Shown: positions 16,165 to 30,010, counted from the first letter of the stretch. The stretch: 64,000 bases of DNA from Modestobacter sp. VKM Ac-2986 (GCF_026967795.1 NZ_JAPVBH010000004.1:310001-374000); one strand, 5' to 3'. Notes: generated by a model not told the origin, from the letters alone. A program made the numbers and translations.

Positions 16165-16836
16165 GTGTCGACACGACGGTGGGCCGCGACGAGCGCGGTC
16201 ATGGGCCTGGTGGCCTGGGCGCTGGCGGTGCTGGGGCCCGCCCCGGCCGAGCTGCGCAGCGCCCTCGGGGACCCGCAGGGCCTGGTGGACAGCACCGGGG
16301 CCGACGCACTCGTGGTGGTGGCAGTGGGCGCGCTCGCCTGGCTGTGCTGGGCCTGGGGCGCGCTGGGGCTGCTGCTCACCGCCGCCTCCACCGCACCGGG
16401 ATGGGCCGGCCGGCTCTCCGCCGTCCTGCTCGTCGGGGTGCTGCCCGCCGGCGCCCGCCGGGCGGCCGCAATGGCCATCGGCGTGGGCCTGAGCACCGTG
16501 GGCCCGGCGGTGCTCCCGGCCGTGCTGGCGCCCTCGACCGCCGTCGCCGCCGCCGGCCCGACCAGCCCCGCCGTCGGCCTGGACTGGCCCGCAGCGCCTC
16601 CCGCCGCACCCGACCTCGACTGGCCGGCGCCCGCGCCCGGCGAGCACGTCGTCGTGCGCGGCGACTGCCTCTGGGACGTCGCCGAGGCGTGGCTGCTCCG
16701 CCAGCACCCCGGCGCCCCGGTCACCGACGCCGACGTCGCGCGGGCCGTGCACGCCTGGTGGCAGGTCAACGCCGCCGTCCTGGGCCCCGATCCCGACCTG
16801 CTGCTGCCCGGTCAGGTCCTCCGGCCGCCCGGCTGA
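16165..16836 (+). CDS. LysM-domain membrane protein
   Basis: 223 aa. Two or three hydrophobic segments in the first 125 residues (MGLVAWALAVLG, ALVVVAVGALAWLCWAW) are followed by a Pro/Ala-rich linker and a C-terminal LysM domain (EHVVVRGDCLWDVAEAW ... LLPGQVLRPPG), which binds GlcNAc polymers of peptidoglycan. GTG 16165 has GAGGAGG at 4 nt. It is followed 49 bp later by the Rv3235-type gene, probably in one transcript. The layout (membrane part inside, LysM outside) suggests a wall-anchoring or sensing protein; the exact role is unknown. Confidence 0.8.
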   Translation: MSTRRWAATSAVMGLVAWALAVLGPAPAELRSALGDPQGLVDSTGADALVVVAVGALAWLCWAWGALGLLLTAASTAPGWAGRLSAVLLVGVLPAGARRAAAMAIGVGLSTVGPAVLPAVLAPSTAVAAAGPTSPAVGLDWPAAPPAAPDLDWPAPAPGEHVVVRGDCLWDVAEAWLLRQHPGAPVTDADVARAVHAWWQVNAAVLGPDPDLLLPGQVLRPPG

Positions 16837-16885
16837 CCCCGACCGCCCCCGTCGACTGCCCGCACCGTCCCCGAGGAGAGCCGCC

Positions 16886-17461
16886 GTGACCGCTTCCCCG
16901 TACCTCGCCCCGTCGTCCCCGGACCCCGCCGCCGCGCCAGCACACCGCCGCCTGCGACTGGTCGTCGTCCCCTCCCCCGGGCCCGCGCTGGAGGACGAGG
17001 CGGCGCCGGTGCGCCTGCTGGTGCCCGGTCGGCGCACCGCTCGCCCGGCGCCCGTCCCGGGACCGCGACCCCGGATCGACCAGCCGGCGCCGCGCGTCGG
17101 GGACACCGCGGACTTCGGCCCGGTGTGGTCGCAGCGCGCGGAGCTGCCCGACGCCCAGGCGGCCGGACGGCGGCTGGTGACGCTCACCCTGGAGGCCTTC
17201 GCCGGCCGGCGTCCGATCGCTCAGCTGCAGAGCCTGGTCAGCCCGCCGCTGTTCGGCTCGCTGGCCACCGGCCGCCGCCCGCGCTGGTGCACCGAGGGGA
17301 CGGCGCCGCTGCTGATCAGCTCGGTGCGGGTGTGCGAGCCGGTCGACGGCGTGGCCGAGGTCAGCGCGGTCGCCCGGCGGGGCGGTCGGGCCCACGCGGT
17401 CGCCGCCCGGCTCGAGGGCATCGACGGGCGCTGGCGCTGCACCGCCCTGCAGATCGGCTGA
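16886..17461 (+). CDS. Rv3235-family protein
   Basis: 191 aa. The N-terminal 75 residues are Pro/Arg-rich and low complexity; the C-terminal part is a compact domain beginning GRRLVTLTLEAFAGRRPIAQ, with L-x-S-L-V-S-P-P-L-F and WRCTALQIG at the end. This matches the Rv3235 family, whose gene lies near secA in mycobacteria as here. The family has an NTF2/SecA-neighbour-like fold by pattern and no known function. It directly precedes two strong terminators and converges with secA. Confidence 0.75.
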   Translation: MTASPYLAPSSPDPAAAPAHRRLRLVVVPSPGPALEDEAAPVRLLVPGRRTARPAPVPGPRPRIDQPAPRVGDTADFGPVWSQRAELPDAQAAGRRLVTLTLEAFAGRRPIAQLQSLVSPPLFGSLATGRRPRWCTEGTAPLLISSVRVCEPVDGVAEVSAVARRGGRAHAVAARLEGIDGRWRCTALQIG

Positions 17462-17462
17462 C

Positions 17463-17519
17463 GAGGGACCCCGTCCCCCTCACCCCTCGCGAGCTCGGGG
17501 CGAGCCCCTGGACGGGGCC
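17463..17519 (+). terminator. Dispersed hairpin family member I
   Basis: Starts 1 nt after the stop of the Rv3235-type gene. Outer arms CCCCGTCC / GGACGGGG enclose the family core with CCCTCGCGAGCTCGGG. Confidence 0.7.
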
Positions 17520-17524
17520 GGACA

Positions 17525-17566
17525 GCCGGACGCCCCGTCGACCAGGTGGTCGACGGGGCGTCCGGC
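17525..17566. terminator. Perfect 20-bp inverted repeat, bidirectional terminator
   Basis: Arms at 17525-17544 and 17547-17566 are perfectly complementary (GCCGGACGCC start, TCGACCA inner end). It lies between the convergent Rv3235-type gene and secA. Confidence 0.85.
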
Positions 17567-17579
17567 GTGCGTCAGGGCC

Positions 17580-20768
<3,189 letters not shown>

Positions 20769-20774
20769 GGCACC

Positions 20775-20780
20775 AGCGTA
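20775..20780 (-). promoter_or_regulatory. -10 hexamer, probable leaderless start of secA
   Basis: TACGCT, 6-nt gap (ggtgcc) to GTG 20768. Confidence 0.5.
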
Positions 20781-20843
20781 GGCGGCGAACCCCTGGCCTG
20801 GTCCACACCCGACCACTGCGTGTACCCGGGCGCGCCTCGTCCG

Positions 20844-20849
20844 TACCGT
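20844..20849 (+). promoter_or_regulatory. -10 hexamer, probable leaderless start of the gene at 20858
   Basis: TACCGT, 8-nt gap to GTG 20858. Confidence 0.5.
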
Positions 20850-20857
20850 CGGCAGGC

Positions 20858-21295
20858 GTGTCCTCCGACCCAGACTCTCCCGCCACCCCGCTCCTCGGGC
20901 CCGGGCTGGTGGCCTTCTTCACCGAACGGCACCTGGCCACGCTCACCACGCTGCGCCCCGACGGCACCCCGCACGTCGTCCCGGTCGGGGTCACCTTGGA
21001 CGCCGCGACCGGCACCGCCCGGGTGATCACCTCGGGCAGCTCGATGAAGGCCCGGCACGTGCGCGACGGGCAGGCCCGGGTGGCGGTCTGCCAGGTCGAC
21101 GGCGCCTGCTGGACGACGCTGGAGGGGACGGCGGTGGTGCGGGACGACGCCGCTGCGGTCGCCGACGCCGTGGCCCGCTACGCGAGCCGGTACCGGCAGC
21201 CGCGGGAGAACCCGGCCCGGGTGGTCCTGGAGATCACCGTGGACCGGGTGCTCGGCAACGCCGAGCGCCACCGCGGCCCGCAGGCGACGGCGTGA
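20858..21295 (+). CDS. Split-barrel flavin/F420-dependent oxidoreductase (PPOX family)
   Basis: 145 aa. It has the pyridoxamine-5'-phosphate-oxidase-like split barrel: [45 protein letters not shown] and a C-terminal beta strand [11 protein letters not shown]. The size and motif order resemble the actinobacterial TIGR03618 group, several of which use F420 instead of FMN. F420 biosynthesis genes (fbiA/fbiB) occur in this window, consistent with F420 use, but the cofactor is inferred. The stop overlaps the start of the acetyltransferase gene (GTGA). Confidence 0.8.
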   Translation: MSSDPDSPATPLLGPGLVAFFTERHLATLTTLRPDGTPHVVPVGVTLDAATGTARVITSGSSMKARHVRDGQARVAVCQVDGACWTTLEGTAVVRDDAAAVADAVARYASRYRQPRENPARVVLEITVDRVLGNAERHRGPQATA

Positions 21296-21858
21296 CCGGC
21301 GGCATGGACCTGAGCGGCATCGACCTGACCACCGAGACGGTCCGCACCGACCGGCTGGTGCTGCGCCCGTTCCGCCCGGACGACGTCGACGCGGTGTTCG
21401 CCGCCTGCCAGGACCCGGAGATCCCCCGCTGGATCGCCGCCGTCGGCGTGCCCTACACCCGCGAGGACGCCGCCGCGTTCGTGCTCGGCGAGGCGCCGGG
21501 CCAGCGGCGGGAGGGCACCGGGCTGACCGTGGCCATCGAGGCCGACGGCGAGCTGGTCGGCGCGAGCGGCGTCCAGCGGATCGGCCAGCACCCGATCGGC
21601 CCGGAGGTCGGCTACTGGATCACCCCGCAGGCCCGCGGGCGCGGGTACGCCGCCGAGGCCGCGCACGCGCTGGCCGACTGGGCGATCGGGCTCGGCGCGC
21701 CCCGGGTCTACCTGGTCGCCGACGTGGCCAACGCGGGCTCCCAGACCGTCGCCGTCCGGGCCGGCTTCCACCGCGAGGGCGTGCTGCGCTCCTACCTGCA
21801 CTACCGCGACGGCCGCCGCGCCGACGCCGCGCTGTTCTCCCGCCTCCCCGGCGACTGA
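21292..21858 (+). CDS. GNAT-family N-acetyltransferase (RimJ/RimL-like)
   Basis: 188 aa. The GNAT fold is visible: TDRLVLRPFRPDDVDAVFAA at the start, VEYW-like PEVGYWITPQARGRGYAAEA (acetyl-CoA binding Q/R-x-x-G-x-G/A as ARGRGYA), then VYLVADVANAGSQTVAVRAG, the typical neighbour-residue segment. Family members acetylate ribosomal-protein N-termini, amines or antibiotics; the substrate is unknown. It is coupled to the flavin/F420 enzyme upstream by a 4-nt overlap. ATG 21304 is an alternative start. Confidence 0.88.
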   Translation: MTGGMDLSGIDLTTETVRTDRLVLRPFRPDDVDAVFAACQDPEIPRWIAAVGVPYTREDAAAFVLGEAPGQRREGTGLTVAIEADGELVGASGVQRIGQHPIGPEVGYWITPQARGRGYAAEAAHALADWAIGLGAPRVYLVADVANAGSQTVAVRAGFHREGVLRSYLHYRDGRRADAALFSRLPGD

Positions 21859-21878
21859 CGCCCCCACCGCAGCCGGGC

Positions 21879-21937
21879 GCGAGATCTGCGGACTCGGGGC
21901 ATCCCGGCCCGAGAGACCGCGACGACGCAGATCTCGC
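21879..21937. repeat. 59-bp intergenic repeat with 12-bp perfect inverted ends, copy 1
   Basis: Ends GCGAGATCTGCG and CGCAGATCTCGC. The middle (CATCCCGGCCCGAGAGACC) is shared with copy 2, 126 bp away. Non-coding. Confidence 0.85.
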
Positions 21938-22004
21938 CGCAGCTCCGCCGTCTCGCCGGGACGCCGCCGTGCCCCAGTCGACCTCCGCCAGGGGCGCCGT
22001 GCGG

Positions 22005-22064
22005 GCGAGATCTGCGGACTCGTGGCAACCCCGGCCCGGGAGACCACGAGGACGCGGATCTCGC
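22005..22064. repeat. 60-bp intergenic repeat, copy 2
   Basis: Ends GCGAGATCTGCG and CGCGGATCTCGC (one change from copy 1). The interior is about 80 percent the same as copy 1. Non-coding. Confidence 0.85.
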
Positions 22065-22093
22065 GCGCCCGGCGGCACGGGCCCCGGACGTGC

Positions 22094-22131
22094 GGCGAGC
22101 CGCCCTCCGCGGGTACGGAGGACGGCTCGCC
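22094..22131. terminator. Hairpin terminator downstream of hpf
   Basis: GGCGAGCCGCCCTCCG pairs with CGGAGGACGGCTCGCC (one mismatch), 6-nt loop; 16 nt beyond the hpf stop. Confidence 0.75.
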
Positions 22132-22147
22132 GGGTGGGCCTGGTCGG

Positions 22148-22885
22148 TCAGGCGTGCGCGGGTTCGCGCTCGGCCGCGGCCGGGGCCGCGGCGCCGTCGG
22201 GCGACGCCACGGAGGCACCGAGCCGGATCAGCCCGTAGTCGAAGGCGTGCCGCCGGTAGACGACCGAGGGCTGGCCGGTGTCGGCGCACAGGAACAGGAA
22301 GAAGTCGTGCCCGACGAGCTCCATCTCGTAGAGCGCCTGGTCCACGTGCATCGGCTTTGCCTGGTGGACCTTCTCGCGGACGATCTGCCCGGGCAGGTGC
22401 TCGTCGAGGTCGGTGACCAGCGGCCCGTCGACCAGGGCGGCCTCGATGTCCGCGGACGGCTCGGGGGCGGCAGCGGCGCCGGCGAGGTCGCCGAGCGGGG
22501 CGGCGGTGTCCTCGGCACCCACCGCGACGACGTCGACGGGGGCTCCGCCGACCCGCACGCTGGGTGGGGTGTGCCGGCCGTGGTGGACCCTGCGGCGGTC
22601 GTTGGCCCGCCGCATCCGGTTCTCCAGCTTGCCGGCCGCCAGCTCCAGTGCGGCGTAGAAGTCCGGCGCGCACGCCTCGGCGCGGGCCACCGGGCCCTTG
22701 CCCCGGAGGGTGATCTCCACGCGCTGGCAGTTGGCCGCCTGACGTGGGTTCTTCTCGTGCAGCAACTCGACGTCGATGCGGATGACCTTGCTGTCGAATC
22801 GTTCGAGCTGGCCGACCTTGTCCTCCACCTTCTGGCGGAAGTGCTCGGGCACCTCGACGTTGCGACCTCGGACCACGATCTCCAT
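22148..22885 (-). CDS. hpf: Long-form ribosome hibernation promoting factor
   Basis: 245 aa, long HPF type. The N-terminal ribosome-binding domain (residues 1-100) opens MEIVVRGRNVEVPEHFRQKV and continues KLENRMRRANDRRRVHHG. The C-terminal dimerisation domain (about 175-235) has VREKVHQAKPMHVDQALYEM, LVGHDFFLFL and VVYRRHAFDYGLIRL. Long HPF dimerises stalled 70S ribosomes into 100S particles in stationary phase or hypoxia. The Ala/Pro linker between domains is about 60 aa. ATG 22885 has GGGAGGT at 4 nt. Order secA-hpf-comF-lpqB-mtrB-mtrA is as in M. tuberculosis. Confidence 0.93.
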   Translation of the reverse strand: MEIVVRGRNVEVPEHFRQKVEDKVGQLERFDSKVIRIDVELLHEKNPRQAANCQRVEITLRGKGPVARAEACAPDFYAALELAAGKLENRMRRANDRRRVHHGRHTPPSVRVGGAPVDVVAVGAEDTAAPLGDLAGAAAAPEPSADIEAALVDGPLVTDLDEHLPGQIVREKVHQAKPMHVDQALYEMELVGHDFFLFLCADTGQPSVVYRRHAFDYGLIRLGASVASPDGAAAPAAAEREPAHA

Positions 22886-22976
22886 GAGACCTCCCGATCG
22901 GGCGGGTGTGATCGAACCAACGCTAGCCCCCCTCCCCCGGTCCCGACACCGGAGGCAGTGACCGAAGTCGTCCGGT

Positions 22977-23789
22977 TCACCTCCGCAGGGTGAGAGTGGC
23001 TGCGCCGCGCGGCGGGTCCGGTCGCCGGACCCGCCGCGGTGTCGCCGCCACGACCGCGGCCAGCACCGGCGCCCCGCCCTCGGGCCCCCCGGCGGTCAGG
23101 GCGCGGGCCGCCTCGGTGAGGGTGGCGCCGCTGGTGGCCACGTCGTCGACCAGCACGAGCCGGTGACCCGGCGGCAGCGGGACCGGCAGCCGGCGGAACC
23201 GGCCGGTGAGGTTCGCCCGCCGGGCAGCGGCGTCCAGGCCCGCGGAGTCCCGGGTGCGCCCGGCGCGGCCCAGCAGCGGCACCGTGGTCACGGTGAGGCC
23301 CGCGGCGGTGAGCTCGGCGACGGCACGGTCGGCCAGTTCCTGCACGTGGTCGCGGCCGCGCCGCCGCACGGCGGCGGGGGCGCTGGGCATCGGCACCAGC
23401 ACGACAGGTGCGGCCACGGACGACCCGGCGGACGGCGGCAGCCCGGTGAGCACGGTGGCCACCGCCAGGGCCAGCGCGGCGCCGAGGGGTGCCGCGAGCT
23501 CGGCCCGGCCGTGCTCCTTGAAGGCCACCACCGCCGGGCGCACCGGCCCTGCGTACGCCCCCGCCGCGACCGTCGGCGGAAAGCCCGGCGGGTGGCGGCG
23601 CGGCTCGGCCAGCCGGGGCCGGGCCAGCCGGGCGCGGCACGGTGGGCACAGCACCGCCCCGGGCAGCGCGCACCCGGCGCAGACGCGGGGCAGCACGAGG
23701 TCCGCCAGCGCCCGCCCGCCGGCCTGCAGCACCCCGGCCCACGGCGGGGCGCCGTCCTGCGTCGTCCCGGCCGGTCGCACGGCCGCCAC
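22977..23789 (-). CDS. ComF-family phosphoribosyltransferase-like protein
   Basis: 270 aa. An N-terminal zinc ribbon (CAGCALPGAVLCPPC, about residues 37-51) precedes a type I phosphoribosyltransferase domain with the PRPP-binding loop LVLVDDVATSGATL near residue 215. RRRGRDHVQELA is the ComF hallmark. In competent bacteria ComF supports DNA uptake, but in actinobacteria without a complete competence system its role is uncertain. GTG 23789 is the first plausible start; GTG 23780 also fits. A hairpin separates it from lpqB, so it may be transcribed alone. Confidence 0.88.
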   Translation of the reverse strand: MAAVRPAGTTQDGAPPWAGVLQAGGRALADLVLPRVCAGCALPGAVLCPPCRARLARPRLAEPRRHPPGFPPTVAAGAYAGPVRPAVVAFKEHGRAELAAPLGAALALAVATVLTGLPPSAGSSVAAPVVLVPMPSAPAAVRRRGRDHVQELADRAVAELTAAGLTVTTVPLLGRAGRTRDSAGLDAAARRANLTGRFRRLPVPLPPGHRLVLVDDVATSGATLTEAARALTAGGPEGGAPVLAAVVAATPRRVRRPDPPRGAATLTLRR

Positions 23790-23822
23790 CCTGCCCGGGG
23801 ACGGGCGCCCCGCTGCGTCCCC

Positions 23823-23849
23823 CGGCCGGTCCGGGGACGGGACCGGCCG
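23823..23849. terminator. Hairpin between lpqB and comF
   Basis: CGGCCGGTCC, 7-nt loop, GGACCGGCCG; 28 nt past the lpqB stop in the direction of transcription. It may end the mtrA-mtrB-lpqB transcript. Confidence 0.6.
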
Positions 23850-23876
23850 CTGGGGACGGCGACCGGCCCGGCGGGC

Positions 23877-25613
23877 TCACATCGGGTAGAAGGGCGCCTG
23901 TCCGGCCAGCGGCGGGGCGCCGCGGACAAGGGTCACCCAGGTGCCGCCGGCGAGCTGCCAGACCGCGCCCTCGGAGACCGCCAGCGGCTGCCGGCCGGGG
24001 GCCGCGGCCAGCGCGGTGGCCTGCTCGGGCAGTCCGTTGGTGACCACCCGCGTGAGGCCGAAGCCGTCGACCCCGACCGTGAACGGCACCGTGCGCTGCG
24101 CGCCCGGGTCACCGGCCAGCACCATCAGCAGGCCCGCGTTGCGCCACGCCACGTCGACGACCTGCCGCACCGACGGGGCGATCGAGCGCAGGTCGCGGAC
24201 GCTGACGGCGTCGGCTGCGCGGACCACCGTGCCGACGTAGAGCCGCCCGCCGTCGGGGCCCTCGATCACCACCGCGGCCCGGACGCCGTCCGGGGACAGC
24301 TGGAAGGTCGTCGCCCGGCCCAGCCCGGCCAGCGTCGGGGCGCTCACCGCCTGCGGCTGACCGCCGGCGGGCAGCCGCACGACCTCGGTGCCGTTGCGCA
24401 CCGTCCAGACCTCCGACCGGGTGCCCGGCGTCGTCGGGGCGGTGAAGCTGGCCCCGTCGAGCACCCACGCCAGGTCACCGCCGTAGGGGCCGGCGAACAG
24501 CGCCGCCGGCGCCCCGGTGGGCGAGTTGATGGTCGACACCCCGGCGGTCAGCCCGAGCTGGCCGGTGCGCGGGTCGACCGAGACGGCCGCCGACGACAGC
24601 CCGTACCCGGGGGTGCCCGCGGGCCCCGGCGAGGGCGTGCCGTCGGAGGCCCGGCGCAGCCCGCCGTCGGCGAGGTAGTGCCCGACCGCGTTCGGCGGGG
24701 CGGCGTCGGGGTCCAGCGCCGGCCAGTCGGCCCGGGTCTGCCGGTCGGGGACGCCGGACAGGCCCAGCGACTGGCCGTCGCGCAGCACCTCCACGGTCTG
24801 CAGGCCCAGCTGGTCCTGCTGCAGCGACCACACCAGCTGCCCGACGGCGGCGGACACCGTCTCGTCCCCGGTGCCGGCCGGGAAGGTCAGGTCCACGGTC
24901 GCGGTCTGCCCGGCGACGGACACCGTGCTGCGCAGGCCGGCGCCGTTGAGCGGGTTCGCCACCCCCGCCCCGACCGCCGGCGACGGGCCGGACAGCAGCC
25001 GCTCGACCACCGCGTTGGGCTGCGCCTCGCCGTCCACCAGGTAGCGCGGGTCGGGGACGACGCGGGAGCCGGTCGGGTCGAGGAAGTAGACGTCGATCTG
25101 CTCGTAGGTGCGGGTGAAGTCCGGCTCGAGCAGCAGCAGCCCGTCCGGCGGGTCGGTGATCCGCCACTCCCCCGACTCGTCGGTGAGGCTGAAGGTGCGG
25201 GCGTAGACCTGCTCGGAGCCGACGGCGAGGATGCCGCGCTCGTCGATGGTGCCGACCTCCTGGGCCGTCACCTGCACCGTGCCCGCCTGCGCCTGGACCG
25301 GGGCGTAGTCACCGCTGATCACGGTCACCCCGTCGCTGTCGGACCAGCTGGCCGCCGCCGACTCGCTGAGGTACTGGCGGGCCACCGGGTGGTTGCGCGC
25401 GGTGCTTGCGTTGGCGTCGATGAAGCCGCGCACGACCTCCTCCGGCGTCGCGCCGGGCTCGGGTGCCTGCGGCTCGATGCCGACGGCGTCGGCGGGCGGC
25501 TCGGCCACCTGGGTGATCTGGGTGACCGGCGAGCTGCTGGGCACGGTGCTGCAGCCGGCCAGGAGGACCGCGGCCAGCCCGGCCAGCGCCGCGCGGACGC
25601 CGTGGCCGCTCAC
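23877..25613 (-). CDS. lpqB: Lipoprotein LpqB, partner of MtrB
   Basis: 578 aa. Lipoprotein signal with lipobox L-A-G-C (Cys21) and Ser-rich mature start. A GerMN domain occupies roughly residues 200-320 (YFLDPTGSRVVPDPRYL, AVVERLLSGPSP, TVDLTFPAG). The C-terminal half is a beta-propeller-like region (LSPDGVRAAVVIEGPDGGRLYVG). In mycobacteria LpqB binds the extracytoplasmic part of MtrB and tunes MtrA phosphorylation. GTG 25613 overlaps the mtrB stop by 4 nt, giving translational coupling. Confidence 0.93.
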   Translation of the reverse strand: MSGHGVRAALAGLAAVLLAGCSTVPSSSPVTQITQVAEPPADAVGIEPQAPEPGATPEEVVRGFIDANASTARNHPVARQYLSESAAASWSDSDGVTVISGDYAPVQAQAGTVQVTAQEVGTIDERGILAVGSEQVYARTFSLTDESGEWRITDPPDGLLLLEPDFTRTYEQIDVYFLDPTGSRVVPDPRYLVDGEAQPNAVVERLLSGPSPAVGAGVANPLNGAGLRSTVSVAGQTATVDLTFPAGTGDETVSAAVGQLVWSLQQDQLGLQTVEVLRDGQSLGLSGVPDRQTRADWPALDPDAAPPNAVGHYLADGGLRRASDGTPSPGPAGTPGYGLSSAAVSVDPRTGQLGLTAGVSTINSPTGAPAALFAGPYGGDLAWVLDGASFTAPTTPGTRSEVWTVRNGTEVVRLPAGGQPQAVSAPTLAGLGRATTFQLSPDGVRAAVVIEGPDGGRLYVGTVVRAADAVSVRDLRSIAPSVRQVVDVAWRNAGLLMVLAGDPGAQRTVPFTVGVDGFGLTRVVTNGLPEQATALAAAPGRQPLAVSEGAVWQLAGGTWVTLVRGAPPLAGQAPFYPM

Positions 25614-27325
25614 GCCTGCCCCCGGCTCAGCATCGGCGGGCGCAGCGGCAGCGGCGAGCTGGTGAGCTCGGCGCCGACGGCCAGCGGCAGGGTGAGCCGG
25701 AACTGCGCGCCCTCACCGGGCAGGCCCCACACCTGCAGCCAGCCACCGTGCAGCCGGGCGTCCTCCAGGCTGATCGACAGGCCCAGGCCGCTGCCGCCGA
25801 CGGTGCGCACCCGCGAGGGGTCGGCGCGCCAGAACCGGTCGAACACGTGCTGGGCGTCCTCGGCGGTCAACCCGACGCCGTGGTCGCGCACGGTGATCGC
25901 CGCCGCCGAGCGCGAGGCGGCCAGGGTGATCTCCACCGGCTTCCCGCGGCCGTGCTCGATGGCGTTGCCGACCAGGTTGCGCAGCACGCGCTCGACCCGG
26001 CGGCCGTCGACCTCGGCGATGACCGAGCGCGGCGGGAGGCTCACCAGCAGGGCGCAGTCGTGCCGCTCGGCCAGCGACGCCATCCCGGTCACCACCCGCT
26101 GCACCAGTGGGCCCAGCTCCTGCGCCTCGGGCTCCAGCGTGGCGGCGCCGGCGTCGTAGCGGCTGATCTCCAGCAGGTCGGTGAGCAGCGCCTCGAAGCG
26201 GTTGAGCTCGGCCTGCAGCAGCTCGGCGGAGCGGGCGACCGCCGGGTCGAACTCCCCGCGGGCGTCGTGCAGCACCGCCGCGGCCATCTGCACGGTGGTC
26301 AGCGGGGTGCGCAGCTCGTGGGAGACGTCGGAGGTGAACCGCTGCTGCAGCTGCGACAGCGCCTCCAGCTGGGTGATCTGCTGCTGCAGCCCCTCGGCCA
26401 TGGCGTTGAAGCTGGTGGCCAGCCGGGCCAGGTCGTCCTCGCCGCGCACCGCCAGCCGCTCCTCCAGGTGCCCGTCGGCCAGCCGCTGCGCGCTGCCGGC
26501 GACGCGCCGGACCGGGTCGACGACCAGCCGGGTCACCAGCACGCCGATGCCGGCGACGAAGAGCACGAGGACGGCGCTGGTGATGGCCACCGTGCTGCGG
26601 ATGCCGGACAGGTTGGCCTGCTCCTGGTCCAGCGGGAAGGCGAAGTAGACCTCCACGCTGTCGCCGCCGCCGGGGTCGGTGGGCACGGGTGCCCCGACGA
26701 TCAGCGTGGGCACCGGGTCACCGCCCAGGTCGGGCACCCGGGCGTAGCGGTAGGCCTGCGAACCCGCAGCCACCTGGGCGCGCAGGTCGGCCGGGAGCGC
26801 GGGCTCGACGCCCCGGCGGCTGACCGCCGGGCGCTCGTCCTCCCCGGACCGGTAGACCATCACCACGTCGAAGTCCCCGGCCGCCCCGCCCAGGCGCTGC
26901 AGTCCCTCGACGGTGCGCGACAGGGTCGACCGCACGCTCGCCGAGTCACCGGTGGCGATGCCGCTGACCTCGGTCTGGGCGTAGACGACCCCGGCCAGCG
27001 ACTGGTCGACGGCGGCCTGCTGCTTCACGTCGAGGAGCTGGCCACGGATCTGGGTGAACAGCACCATGCTGACGATCACCACGACGACGGCGGCGACCAG
27101 CATGGTGATAGCACCGACCCGCAGTTGCAGCGAGGAACGCCAGGCGTGCACGACCCGCCGGACGCCGCGGCCGGTGCGGACGTAGGCCCGACGGCGGGCC
27201 CGACGCAGGCGGCGGCGCACCCCGCGGCCCAGCTGCGCGGGGCGACGGCGTGGCGGTCTGGAGCTGCGCCCGTCGTCCGGCTGAGGGCTCCGGTCGACGA
27301 GCGGCGGCCCGGTCGTGGTGCTCAC
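25610..27325 (-). CDS. mtrB: Sensor histidine kinase MtrB
   Basis: 571 aa. A 65-aa Arg-rich cytoplasmic start is followed by TM1 (about 70-95), an extracytoplasmic sensor (about 95-235), TM2 (about 240-262), HAMP (about 262-315), HisKA with phospho-acceptor His near 335 in SDVSHELRTPL, and a catalytic domain with N-box NLVGNAIEHG, DHGVGL and GGSGLGLSIS. MtrB phosphorylates MtrA to control cell division and wall hydrolase genes. It lies 31 bp after mtrA and overlaps lpqB, one operon. Confidence 0.95.
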   Translation of the reverse strand: MSTTTGPPLVDRSPQPDDGRSSRPPRRRPAQLGRGVRRRLRRARRRAYVRTGRGVRRVVHAWRSSLQLRVGAITMLVAAVVVVIVSMVLFTQIRGQLLDVKQQAAVDQSLAGVVYAQTEVSGIATGDSASVRSTLSRTVEGLQRLGGAAGDFDVVMVYRSGEDERPAVSRRGVEPALPADLRAQVAAGSQAYRYARVPDLGGDPVPTLIVGAPVPTDPGGGDSVEVYFAFPLDQEQANLSGIRSTVAITSAVLVLFVAGIGVLVTRLVVDPVRRVAGSAQRLADGHLEERLAVRGEDDLARLATSFNAMAEGLQQQITQLEALSQLQQRFTSDVSHELRTPLTTVQMAAAVLHDARGEFDPAVARSAELLQAELNRFEALLTDLLEISRYDAGAATLEPEAQELGPLVQRVVTGMASLAERHDCALLVSLPPRSVIAEVDGRRVERVLRNLVGNAIEHGRGKPVEITLAASRSAAAITVRDHGVGLTAEDAQHVFDRFWRADPSRVRTVGGSGLGLSISLEDARLHGGWLQVWGLPGEGAQFRLTLPLAVGAELTSSPLPLRPPMLSRGQA

Positions 27326-27356
27326 CGGACCGCGGGAGCCCCGGGACGGGCGCGGC

Positions 27357-28064
<708 letters not shown>

Positions 28065-28070
28065 GCGCCC

Positions 28071-28076
28071 ATTCTG
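28071..28076 (-). promoter_or_regulatory. -10-like hexamer before mtrA
   Basis: CAGAAT, 6-nt gap (gggcgc) to GTG 28064. Confidence 0.4.
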
Positions 28077-28098
28077 CGCGACGCACGCCGGGAAACGC

Positions 28099-28134
28099 CC
28101 CGCCCCGCCCGGCGACTTCACCGGACGGGGCGGG
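28099..28134. terminator. Strong 14-bp hairpin upstream of mtrA
   Basis: CCCGCCCCGCCCGG pairs with CCGGACGGGGCGGG (13 of 14), loop CGACTTCA. It is 34 nt upstream of mtrA and 196 nt downstream of sahH. It could be a backup terminator insulating mtrA from sahH, or a regulatory element. Confidence 0.6.
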
Positions 28135-28270
28135 AACTGCTGGTCAGCGGCCGATCGGCCGGCCGGCGACAGAGCGGGTCGAGCCGCTCGGACCGACCTG
28201 GCGCCGCGCCGTGGCACGGCTCCAGGTCAGCTCACGAGCGTCGACCACACCCTCGTCCGGCCGACCCGTC

Positions 28271-28329
28271 GGCCCCCTTGCAGGGTCCCGCCGCGAGCTC
28301 GCTCGTGGTGGGGGGCAAGGGGGCCCTTC
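28271..28329 (-). terminator. Dispersed hairpin family member A, after sahH
   Basis: Outer arms CCCCCTTGC / GCAAGGGGG around the family core (CCGCGAGCTCGC). Starts 1 nt after the sahH stop. Confidence 0.75.
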
Positions 28330-28330
28330 A

Positions 28331-29815
<1,485 letters not shown>

Positions 29816-30010
29816 GTCGCTCCAGTGTCCGGCCCGGCCCCGGGTGGGCGGGCGCAGTCGGGTGCTGAGCGAGCATGCCGAGGCTTCGGCGGGGCTCGTG
29901 CCGTCCCCCAGGCTACCGCTGCCCGGCGGGGACCGACCTCTCCCAGCCAGGCGAGGCACCCGGCCGGCCCCGTCCGACCGGGTGGGGCGACCGGCGGTCC
30001 CGCCCGTCCC

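Noticed and set aside
21879-22064. Attachment sites or IS ends
   Set aside because: No transposase or integrase nearby and no target-site duplication visible; kept only as repeats.
29816-29935. SAH or SAM riboswitch upstream of sahH
   Set aside because: The leader is GC-rich with small hairpins, but I could not place the conserved core of either riboswitch class.
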